Source: an uncultured Clostridia bacterium
GTDB taxonomy: Bacteria; Bacillota; Clostridia; Christensenellales; UBA1242
Length of the DNA: 64,000 nt
Assembly: GCA_934746515.1 (NCBI GenBank)
Contig: CAKVFH010000005.1
Location: 28,681-92,680, forward strand
Reading direction: 5' to 3'
How positions within the stretch are numbered: position 1 is the stretch's first letter; each line of letters starts with the position of its first letter. Shown piece by piece: positions 53,166-60,037 of the stretch. Both the position numbers and the translations under genes were made by a program. The notes under the pieces were generated by a model, which was not told the origin of the DNA, did no database searches, and worked only from the letters and a program-made list of their open reading frames with translations.

Positions 53166-53255
53166 ATGGAAAGCGAGCAGTTCGCATGGCGGAGCCCACG
53201 ACAAAGAAGAACTAGAGTAAAAACAAATGAAAAGGGAATATGGTTTGAGAAGTAA
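53166..53255 (+). CDS. Possible 29-aa Arg-rich peptide in unit 1
   Basis: ATG 53166 opens a 29-codon frame over the core (MESEQFAWRSPRQRR at its start), ending in TAA 53253-53255. It is Arg/Lys-rich. The upstream AGAGAG is a weak ribosome site. Unit 2 keeps the frame. The E. coli tyrT repeats also hold a 29-aa basic protein (Tpr). Whether it is translated is unknown. Confidence 0.3.
   Translation: MESEQFAWRSPRQRRTRVKTNEKGIWFEK
53173..53200 (+). repeat. Shared core motif, copy B1
   Basis: GCGAG-CAG-TTCGC hairpin followed by ATGGCGGAGCCCACG. It matches the tRNA-Glu array core apart from a 1-nt loop deletion. Confidence 0.85.
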
Positions 53256-53267
53256 AATAATTGGAGT

Positions 53268-53511
53268 ATTCTCATCATCCGCTCCAAAATAAAAATTCAC
53301 CCCAAAGTGGGTGAGTTTTTATTTTTGTGGATATGAGAATCAAGTTGACGAGCACAGAAAAGATAAAATGAAAATAAATGAAACATAAAAAGAGTGATAG
53401 AGAGAAAAAATGGAAAGCGAGCAGTTCGCATGGCGGAGCCCACGACAAAGAAAAACTAGAGTAAAAACAAATGAAAAGGAAATATGGTTTGAGAAATAAA
53501 ATTATTGGAGT
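53268..53511 (+). repeat. tRNA-Gly tail repeat, unit 2 (244 bp)
   Basis: A second copy with about 98% identity to unit 1. Terminator hairpin at 53286-53326, core at 53417-53444, small frame at 53410-53499. Confidence 0.92.
53410..53499 (+). CDS. Possible 29-aa Arg-rich peptide in unit 2
   Basis: The same 29-codon frame as at 53166 with two replacements (R to K, G to E) and an intact stop. Frame and length are kept, but the two copies are nearly identical DNA, so this is weak evidence of selection. Confidence 0.28.
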   Translation: MESEQFAWRSPRQRKTRVKTNEKEIWFEK

Positions 53512-53531
53512 ATTCTCATCATCCGCTCCAA
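53512..53531 (+). repeat. Third tRNA-Gly 3'-end copy
   Basis: ATTCTCATCATCCGCTCCA (53512-53530) without a following unit. It goes straight into unrelated sequence and a different terminator, which is probably the native trailer of the tRNA. Confidence 0.85.
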
Positions 53532-53544
53532 ATAAACTAAATGA

Positions 53545-53600
53545 AAGTCTTATTGAAATGAACCCCGTGGGGTCGCTTCACTAATGGCTTTTTTTGTTTG
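53545..53600 (+). terminator. Terminator after the last tRNA-Gly tail copy
   Basis: AAGTC...ACCCC and GGGGTC...GGCTT form a long imperfect stem closed by CGTG, followed by a run of Ts. Confidence 0.7.
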
Positions 53601-53636
53601 TTAAAAAAAACAATAGTTGTTTATTTTAGTATAAAT

Positions 53637-53666
53637 ATTGTAATTACACAATATATGTGTTACAAT
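53637..53666 (+). promoter_or_regulatory. Promoter with an inverted repeat before the WG-repeat gene
   Basis: TTGTAA (53638-53643), 17-bp spacer, TACAAT (53661-53666). The same bases form a hyphenated palindrome, ATTGTAA (53637-53643) plus CACA (53647-53650) against TGTG (53656-53659) plus TTACAAT (53660-53666), that would be a good operator. Confidence 0.6.
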
Positions 53667-53693
53667 CTTTACACTACAATAAGGGAGATTACT

Positions 53694-54371
53694 ATGGGTA
53701 AAAATTGGCAAGTAAAAAAAGATAAAGGTTACTGGTGGTATGAAGATGAAAAAGGTAAAAAAAGTGAGTTTTTTAGGTATGCAGGGGAATATTCAAACGG
53801 CTTTGGTTTGGTTTGGTTAATAAACGAAAGATGGGCATATAGAGATATGAATGGGATATTGAGTGATAAGTATGCTAATGCTTGGCCATATAGCTGTGGT
53901 TTTGGCTTGGTTAATTTATGCTACGATGATGGTTCGTATTTATATAAATATAGAGATAAGAAGGGGAATTTGAGTAAAGGTTATGATGATGCTTGGCCAT
54001 ATAGCTGTGACCATGGTTTGGTTAAATTATGCTACGATGATGGTTCATATGTGTATGCGTATAGAGATATGGCTGGGAAATTGAGTAATGGCTATGCTCG
54101 TGCTTGGCGATATACCTACGGTTTCGGTTTGGTGCAGTTAGATAATGGAATGTTTGCATATAGGGATATGAAGGGTAATTTATCTGAAGAATATAGCTGG
54201 GCTTTTCCATATATAGATGGTTTTGGCGGAGTTAAGTTAAAGAATGGAGAGTTTGCGTATAGAGATATGGATGGCAATCTTTTAAGTGAAAGTGAATATT
54301 CCAAAATGATGGAACGCCAAAAAGACAAAATCGAACCTGATACAGAGGGATTTTTTAACCAAAAAATGTAA
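53694..54371 (+). CDS. WG-repeat protein
   Basis: A 225-aa protein built of six or seven WG-type beta repeats, each with W/F-x-Y-x-x-G-F-G-L-V and YRDMxGxLS (for example FGLVWLINERWAYRDMNGIL). Such repeats form beta structures in bacterial proteins of mostly unknown role. There is no signal peptide. ATG 53694 follows GGGAGATT; an earlier ATG is not used. It lies directly after the tRNA-Gly repeat locus and has a palindromic promoter. The last 25 residues are polar. Confidence 0.85.
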   Translation: MGKNWQVKKDKGYWWYEDEKGKKSEFFRYAGEYSNGFGLVWLINERWAYRDMNGILSDKYANAWPYSCGFGLVNLCYDDGSYLYKYRDKKGNLSKGYDDAWPYSCDHGLVKLCYDDGSYVYAYRDMAGKLSNGYARAWRYTYGFGLVQLDNGMFAYRDMKGNLSEEYSWAFPYIDGFGGVKLKNGEFAYRDMDGNLLSESEYSKMMERQKDKIEPDTEGFFNQKM

Positions 54372-54517
54372 GAGAAGTGAAAATTGCTGATATTTACAAT
54401 GTAAATATCAATTCTAATTTGTGTAAAAAATATATCAATGCATAAATTATTTTGCAATAGCGCGAACCAGCAAAATAATTCGTTTGTAAAAATTATTTTT
54501 ATTTATCCAAAAATCTT

Positions 54518-54545
54518 TTGAAAAATGGTGGGGAAAGGTTATAAT
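54518..54545 (+). promoter_or_regulatory. Promoter giving a leaderless transcript of the MBL gene
   Basis: TTGAAA (54518-54523), 16-bp spacer, perfect TATAAT (54540-54545), 6 nt, then the ATG at 54552. Confidence 0.7.
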
Positions 54546-54551
54546 TTGGAT

Positions 54552-55172
54552 ATGGTTAAAATTAGTGTAATTAAATCTAGGTTTTTGTATGGTGCGTTTA
54601 ATCAAAACACTTATGTTTTGTCGAATGAAAAAAATGCGGTGATTATTGATGCTGGTGCGGAGATTGATGAAGTTTTGAATGTTGTTGGTGACAAAAAAGT
54701 GCTTGGAATTTTGATGACACATTTGCACTTTGATCATTTTTGGAACCTTGACAAATATTTGGAAAAGTTTGACTGCTGTGTTTATATTTCGGCTGGATTT
54801 GAAAATAAATTTGTTGATTCTAGGCTAAATGGAGCATATTTGGTTAAGCTAAATGAGCAAAGAAATATTGACAAAAAGCGCATAAAATATTATGCAGAAA
54901 AATTGGAGCTGGGTGAGTTTAAGTTCGAAATTATCGCAACTCCGGGGCATTCGAAAGATTCGGTTTCAATTCTTTTTGATGACATAATTTTTACTGGTGA
55001 CACTGTTTTTTCTGATTGCATTGGAAGAACCGATTTGCCTGATAGTGACAACAATGATATGTTTGAAAGTTTAAAGAAAATTAAAAATATCAAGTTCATC
55101 ACTGCATATCCGGGGCATAATGAATCGGCTTCAAAAAATCAGATTGATCACACCATAGATTTTTATTTGTAA
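54552..55172 (+). CDS. Metallo-beta-lactamase-fold hydrolase (glyoxalase II-like)
   Basis: A 206-aa MBL-fold enzyme. The metal motif THLHFDH, then ATPGHSKDSVSILF, IFTGDTVFSDCIGRTDLP and YPGHNE give the usual ligands. It is nearest to glyoxalase II/YcbL-like thioesterases. ATG 54552 is preferred over 54525, which lies inside the promoter. No Shine-Dalgarno exists. The next hairpin is shared with the following gene. Confidence 0.85.
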   Translation: MVKISVIKSRFLYGAFNQNTYVLSNEKNAVIIDAGAEIDEVLNVVGDKKVLGILMTHLHFDHFWNLDKYLEKFDCCVYISAGFENKFVDSRLNGAYLVKLNEQRNIDKKRIKYYAEKLELGEFKFEIIATPGHSKDSVSILFDDIIFTGDTVFSDCIGRTDLPDSDNNDMFESLKKIKNIKFITAYPGHNESASKNQIDHTIDFYL

Positions 55173-55184
55173 TATTCTAATTAT

Positions 55185-55217
55185 AAAATCCTCTGCATAA
55201 GTTTTACAGAGGATTTT
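55185..55217 (+). terminator. Terminator hairpin that contains the next gene's ribosome site
   Basis: AAAATCCTCTG (55185-55195) pairs with CAGAGGATTTT (55207-55217). The AGAGGA in the 3' arm is also the ribosome site of the M1 peptidase gene (ATG 55221). Confidence 0.75.
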
Positions 55218-55220
55218 TCA

Positions 55221-56714
55221 ATGAAAAAGTTTTTATCTTTATTATTTTTAGCGACATTTTTATGTTTTTCAACATTCTCGCTTGTGGGTTGTGGAAAAAG
55301 CGAAGTTGAAAAGGTTTCAAAGGGGCTTACTAGCTATGCAATTTCTGCAGAACTTGATGATGAAAGCAAGCAGATTGCTGGCGAAGAAACAATAGTGTTT
55401 TACAACAACACTGGGGAAGATTTAGACTACATTTGCTTGCATTTATATCCACGTGCGTTCAGAGACGGCGCAACAGTTAAGCCTTACACCAGTTTGACAT
55501 CTGCAACTTGTTTTCCAAAGGGTATAAGTTTTGGCGATATTGTGATTTTGAAGGTTAGTGTTAATGCTGAAACAAAAGACTTTGAGCTTGTTGGTGAAGA
55601 TGAAGATATTTTAAAAATCAATTTTGGGTTTAGGCTAACGCAGAAAAAATCTGTGGAGATTGTGATTGAATTTAATTTGATTATTCCGAATTCAACGCAT
55701 AGATTTGGCTATTTTGATGGCAACATAAATCTTGGAAATTGGTATCCGATTGTTGCGGAGTTTGTTGACGGAGATTTTGATATGTCGCCATACTATGCCA
55801 CAGGCGATCCATTCTGTTCGGAACTTGCAAATTACACAGTTTCTTTTTCTTATCCAGAGAAGTATAACTTGTCATCGACAGGCGAAATAAAAATAACAAA
55901 AAATAACGGAAAAAATACCGCAAAAATATCTGCAAAATCTGTTAGAGACTTTGCAATGTGCTTGTCGGAAAATTCGAAAATACTTGAATGCAAGACCGGG
56001 AAAACAAACATTTTTTATATGACAGAACAGGGCGAAGAAAATGCAGAAAAATATTTGGAATTGTCTCAAAAGGCAGTGGATTTTTTCTCGGAGACATTTG
56101 GAAAGTATCCATACAAAACCCTGTCGGTTGTTAAAACTCCATTTATTTACGGTGGCATGGAATATCCAAACATTGTCTTTATTTCTAATTCGATAGATGA
56201 TGAAGAAGAATATTTAAAGGTTATTGTGCATGAAATTGCGCATCAGTGGTGGTATGGAATTGTGGGTAACAACGAAATCAAAGATGCGTGGCTCGATGAG
56301 TCGCTTTCAGAATATTCAACGGCTTTGTTTTTTGAAAAATACGGCGAATATAACATTGGCTATGATGACTTTGTGAATGAAGCGCTGTCTAGTTATTTGT
56401 TGTATGTTGATGTTATTCAAACACTGCGCGGTGAAGTGAACACAAAAATGAATCTGGCTGTCAATGAATACCAAAACGATTACGAATATTCATACATGGT
56501 TTATGTTAAAGGCGTTATTATGTTTGACTCGCTAAAAAATATGGTTGGCGAGAAAAATGTTGTTAATGGGCTTAAAAAATATTACGCATTAAATAAATTT
56601 AAAATTGCGACAACTGCTGATTTTTACAAGGCTTTTGAGATTGCGTGTCACAAAGATTTGAATCATTTTTTTGATGGATTTCTGAACGGAACAACCATAA
56701 TTTCAAGTTTATAA
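55221..56714 (+). CDS. Lipoprotein M1-family metallopeptidase
   Basis: A 497-aa lipoprotein (SLVGC, C24). The gluzincin motif HEIAHQWW (H337, E338, H341) with the third ligand E360 (WLDESLSEY) and GGMEYP (311-316, in place of GAMEN) define an M1 aminopeptidase. The protein is shorter than classical M1 enzymes. It should act outside the membrane on peptides. The ribosome site lies in the hairpin of the upstream terminator, which could limit translation. Confidence 0.9.
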   Translation: MKKFLSLLFLATFLCFSTFSLVGCGKSEVEKVSKGLTSYAISAELDDESKQIAGEETIVFYNNTGEDLDYICLHLYPRAFRDGATVKPYTSLTSATCFPKGISFGDIVILKVSVNAETKDFELVGEDEDILKINFGFRLTQKKSVEIVIEFNLIIPNSTHRFGYFDGNINLGNWYPIVAEFVDGDFDMSPYYATGDPFCSELANYTVSFSYPEKYNLSSTGEIKITKNNGKNTAKISAKSVRDFAMCLSENSKILECKTGKTNIFYMTEQGEENAEKYLELSQKAVDFFSETFGKYPYKTLSVVKTPFIYGGMEYPNIVFISNSIDDEEEYLKVIVHEIAHQWWYGIVGNNEIKDAWLDESLSEYSTALFFEKYGEYNIGYDDFVNEALSSYLLYVDVIQTLRGEVNTKMNLAVNEYQNDYEYSYMVYVKGVIMFDSLKNMVGEKNVVNGLKKYYALNKFKIATTADFYKAFEIACHKDLNHFFDGFLNGTTIISSL

Positions 56715-56780
56715 AAAATTCACTTTAAAAAAATCAAAATTTATGCTAGAATGTGTGCTTGTAAGGAGAACTAGAACTTT

Positions 56781-57593
56781 ATGCGTATTGTGAATTTGTC
56801 TTCTGGGAGCAAAGCAAACTCGACTTTTGTTGGGTTTAATGATTCAAAAATTTTGATTGATGCTGGGCTTGTTGAAAAAAAACTAATAGAACATTTGCAG
56901 GAAATAAATGAAAACATTGCGGACATTAAAGCGATTTTTGTGACACACGAGCATGTTGACCACATTAGGGCAATAAAAACGCTGGTAAAAAATTATGATA
57001 TGGATTTTTACTTTCATGAAGAAGTGATTGAAAGTGGAGCATTGAAAGATATTAAATTCAAAGAAGGCAAACTTCACTCGTTTTCGTCAAACATGGTTAA
57101 TATTGGAGATTTGCAAATCCAGCCGTTTGATATTAGTCATGATGCTGTGCACCCAGTGGGATTTGTTATAAATGTTTTTGGAAGCAGTGCAAAAGCCGGT
57201 TTTGTAACCGACCTTGGTGTTGTGACTGACACAGTTAAGCGCGCGCTAATAAATACTAAAATTGTGTTTCTTGAGTCAAACTATGATGAAGAAATGCTGT
57301 TTGGTGGAAAGTATCCGTTTTTGCTTAAAAAAAGAATTGCTGGCGAAAAGGGGCATTTGTCTAACAATCAATCGCTGGAACTTGCAAAATTTCTTTATGA
57401 GAACGGAACAAAATGCTTTGTTTTGTCGCACATTTCTGAAAATAATAATACTTATGAAAAAGCGCTTGCAAATTATGTTGACTATTTTGATAGTAATAAT
57501 ATAAAATTAAACCAAGATGTTATTGTTAAGGTTTCTTTCCAAATGAAGCATGGAAACAATTTTATCTTGAAAGAGGAGTATAATGGAAACTAA
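56781..57593 (+). CDS. walJ: YycJ/WalJ-type MBL-fold exonuclease-like protein
   Basis: A 270-aa MBL-fold protein. It starts MRIVNLSSGSKANSTFV, the typical YycJ start, and carries THEHVDH, HPVGFVI, TDLGVVTD and FLESNYDEEML. YycJ is linked to the WalKR cell-wall system in Bacilli and has 5'-3' exonuclease activity in some. AAGGAG (56763-56768) lies 12 nt upstream. It overlaps the CPBP protease by 11 nt. WalKR genes are not in the window. Confidence 0.9.
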   Translation: MRIVNLSSGSKANSTFVGFNDSKILIDAGLVEKKLIEHLQEINENIADIKAIFVTHEHVDHIRAIKTLVKNYDMDFYFHEEVIESGALKDIKFKEGKLHSFSSNMVNIGDLQIQPFDISHDAVHPVGFVINVFGSSAKAGFVTDLGVVTDTVKRALINTKIVFLESNYDEEMLFGGKYPFLLKKRIAGEKGHLSNNQSLELAKFLYENGTKCFVLSHISENNNTYEKALANYVDYFDSNNIKLNQDVIVKVSFQMKHGNNFILKEEYNGN

Positions 57594-58677
57594 TAACAAA
57601 CCAGTTGGTAAATTATTGAAAGAAGAACCATTTGAAATTTTTGATTCCGCTCTTGCATGTGTGCTTTTTATTGCTTTTAACATTTTGTTTGTTATGATTG
57701 TGAGAGCAACAAAAATCATGAGTTCGGGTTCAGCAATTGTTTCGTTTATTGTTCAAGCGCTTGTTGAAGCTGTTTTTGCTGTTGCTGCATTTACTGTGGC
57801 ATATTCAAGAAAAAAGAGTATAGTATATGGTGCGGGAATGAATAAAAAAGTCAACTGGAAAATTGTTGGCTGGTGTTTTTTAGCATCGCTTGTATCTCTG
57901 ATTGGTTTTGGAAATTTAACAAATGTTTTCTTGGAATTCTTGCAATATTTTGGATATTCTTCAATCCTTGGAAACATTGAAATCAACACTTTCTGGCAAT
58001 ATCTTGGCTATGTGATTTCGTCTTGCGCAATCGCTGCATTTTGTGAAGAATTGCTATTTAGGGGCGTTATTGAGTCTGGCTTTAAGAAGTGGGGCATAAA
58101 GGTTGCTGTTGGTTTTTCTGCTTTAATTTTCATGCTTATGCATGGCAATGCTGAACAGACTGTTCATCAGTTTATTGTTGGTGTGATTGTTGGTTATGTT
58201 TTCTACAAAACAAACAATTTGTGGCTCGGAGTTTTGATTCACGCATTCAACAACTTCATTCCAATCACACAGGCATATTTGATGTCGTTTATTGAAACAA
58301 CTGAAACTGTTAGCACAACTGTAACAATTGGGCTTGGAACAATTTTGATTGATTTGGTTATTGCGGTGGCTGTTGCTTGGGCAGGTTTTTATTTCATTTC
58401 GCTCATTTTAAAGCAAATCATCAAAGAAAACGACAAAATCAACAAACAAGAAACTGAAGAGAATCTCGCATCAATAAAGGTTGATGGTGATGAGCAAAGC
58501 GTTGAAATTAGTATAGATGGCGGAGAGGTTATTGAAGGCGAAGAATATAAAACCGCAAGCGCAACTAAACCTGAAAAGCCAAGAGTTCCAGCAGCTGTAA
58601 TTGTGATGTTTACTATTGCAGGCCTGTATTTAATTGGCGAGTGGCTAATCTATACAATTTATGGATTTTTACAATAA
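57583..58677 (+). CDS. CPBP-family intramembrane protease
   Basis: A 364-aa protein with about eight membrane helices. The CPBP motifs are EELLFRG (E155, E156, R160), the His in LMHGN (H187) and the HAFNN box (H220). The family includes CAAX-type proteases and bacteriocin-immunity proteins; the substrate here is unknown. An acidic linker (about 300-335) precedes the last membrane helix. The M14 gene starts right after its stop. Confidence 0.9.
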   Translation: METNNKPVGKLLKEEPFEIFDSALACVLFIAFNILFVMIVRATKIMSSGSAIVSFIVQALVEAVFAVAAFTVAYSRKKSIVYGAGMNKKVNWKIVGWCFLASLVSLIGFGNLTNVFLEFLQYFGYSSILGNIEINTFWQYLGYVISSCAIAAFCEELLFRGVIESGFKKWGIKVAVGFSALIFMLMHGNAEQTVHQFIVGVIVGYVFYKTNNLWLGVLIHAFNNFIPITQAYLMSFIETTETVSTTVTIGLGTILIDLVIAVAVAWAGFYFISLILKQIIKENDKINKQETEENLASIKVDGDEQSVEISIDGGEVIEGEEYKTASATKPEKPRVPAAVIVMFTIAGLYLIGEWLIYTIYGFLQ

Positions 58678-59538
58678 ATGAAATATAGCGAACTTTTAAC
58701 AAACTTAAAATTTTTAAGAAAAGGTTACGATGTAAAAGTTATCGGTAAAACTAAATTTGATAGGAAAATTATTGCAGTGGAAAGAATTTTGGATAATTCT
58801 TTTTCCACTGCAATTTTTGTTGCCGGAGTGCATGCAAGAGAAAATATAGCGACTGATATGTTGTTTGAGATGATACAATCTGGGCTGTTTGATAACATTA
58901 AAAGTTTTAACTTGAGTTTTATTTTAATGGCTAATCCAGACGGTGTTGCAATTGAAAGCGGCGAGCTTGATTCATTTCCAAAAGAGCACAGAGATTGGCT
59001 TGAAAACATCAATGGCTCAAGCGATTTTTCAATGTGGAAGGCGAACGCTTTTGGAGTTGATATAAACAACAATTTTGATGCAAAATTTAACACAAATGTG
59101 CATGCGTTGTCGCCTGCAAGTCAGGGGTTTCCTGGACAAAGAGCAATGAGTGAAAATGAGACGATTGCAATTGCGAATTACACAAGACAAAGGAATGCGT
59201 TTTTCACGATTTCTTATCACACGAAAGGCGAAGAAATTTACTATAATTTTTTCCAAAGTGGCAAGCAGTTAGTTCGAGACAAAATCATTGCGGAAAGGTT
59301 CCAAAAAAGCACGGGCTATAAAATTGTCAATGTTGAAAGGGGAAGTTCTGGGGGTTATAAAGATTGGTGTGTCCAGAAACTAAAAATTCCGGCGCTTACG
59401 ATTGAACTGGGGAGTGATGATTTGTCGCACCCAATTGGAAGGGAACATTTAGCAGAAATTTTTGAGAGAAACAAAACGATTGCAAGCGACACAGAATTTG
59501 CGTATAATGTTTTTGGAAGGAATAGAGATGAGTTATAA
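58678..59538 (+). CDS. M14-family zinc carboxypeptidase-like protein
   Basis: A 286-aa protein without a signal peptide. H52 and E55 (GVHARE), H181 (ISYHTKG) and E243 (LTIELGSDD) fit the M14 zinc and catalytic residues, as in gamma-D-glutamyl-diaminopimelate peptidases. The substrate Arg in the family's NRNF motif is replaced by Asn here (VDINNNFD). The ATG follows the CPBP stop with no ribosome site, so translation is coupled. It overlaps tadA by 11 nt. Confidence 0.82.
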   Translation: MKYSELLTNLKFLRKGYDVKVIGKTKFDRKIIAVERILDNSFSTAIFVAGVHARENIATDMLFEMIQSGLFDNIKSFNLSFILMANPDGVAIESGELDSFPKEHRDWLENINGSSDFSMWKANAFGVDINNNFDAKFNTNVHALSPASQGFPGQRAMSENETIAIANYTRQRNAFFTISYHTKGEEIYYNFFQSGKQLVRDKIIAERFQKSTGYKIVNVERGSSGGYKDWCVQKLKIPALTIELGSDDLSHPIGREHLAEIFERNKTIASDTEFAYNVFGRNRDEL

Positions 59539-59986
59539 CGAAAAATTTATGATTAAAGCCATGGAACTGGCAAAAAAAGCATTTTCTCTTGATGAAGTGC
59601 CTGTCGGTGCGGTTATTGTTAAGGACGGAAAGGTTATTTCAAAGGCATTCAACACCAGAGAGTCCACCAACGATGCAACGGCGCATGCGGAAATTTTAGC
59701 AATAAAAAAGGCATGCAAAAAACTTAATGATTTCAGGCTAATTGGCTGCGAAATGTATGTGACTTTGGAGCCTTGCGTTATGTGCACTGGTGCAATTTTA
59801 AATTCAAGAATTGAAAGTGTTTATTTTGGCGCATTCATTTCAAATGGCTCGATTTCGGCTGAAGAATTATCGAAAAAAGCGGAACTAAACCACAGAACAA
59901 ATTTTTATGGTGGCTTTTTGGAAAAAGAAAACTCGGAGCTAGTTTCGAGATATTTTAAAGAAAAAAGGTTGAACAAAAAATCATAA
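59528..59986 (+). CDS. tadA: tRNA-specific adenosine deaminase TadA
   Basis: A 152-aa deaminase that makes inosine at tRNA position 34. The zinc site is HAEILAI (H53-A54-E55) and PCVMC (82-86). RLIGCEMYVTLEPCVMC is typical. ATG 59528 is preceded by GGAAGGAATAGAG; a longer frame from 59462 would run through the M14 gene. It is the last gene of the walJ-CPBP-M14-tadA operon. Confidence 0.93.
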   Translation: MSYNEKFMIKAMELAKKAFSLDEVPVGAVIVKDGKVISKAFNTRESTNDATAHAEILAIKKACKKLNDFRLIGCEMYVTLEPCVMCTGAILNSRIESVYFGAFISNGSISAEELSKKAELNHRTNFYGGFLEKENSELVSRYFKEKRLNKKS

Positions 59987-60001
59987 TTTTTTAATAACTA
60001 T

Positions 60002-60029
60002 TTGACAAAAAGGAGCTTAAAATTATAAA
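60002..60029 (+). promoter_or_regulatory. Promoter giving a near-leaderless transcript of the GlmU-like gene
   Basis: Perfect TTGACA (60002-60007), 16-bp spacer, TATAAA (60024-60029), 8 nt, ATG 60038. The AGGAG seen at 60011-60015 lies in the spacer, 22 nt before the ATG, and cannot be the ribosome site. Confidence 0.7.
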
Positions 60030-60037
60030 CTCATTTT

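Larger units (their letters stand above)
53024..53267 (+). repeat. tRNA-Gly tail repeat, unit 1 (244 bp)
   Basis: It starts with the tRNA 3' end, then hairpin TTCACCC-GGGTGAG with A/T arms, then GTGGATATGAGAATC, a close reverse complement of the tRNA T-arm and acceptor. The body has ACGAGCA, an AGATAAAA stretch, the GC-rich core (53173-53200) and GGAGTAT (53263-53269). Unit 2 differs at about 4 positions. Confidence 0.92.

Noticed and set aside
53031..53300. Minus-strand frames across the tRNA-Gly array (89 and 63 codons)
   Set aside because: Same reason: repeat shadows that include the tRNA itself.
49126..53531. CRISPR array
   Set aside because: Only two or three long units (190 and 244 bp) with no short direct repeats or unique spacers, and no cas gene nearby.
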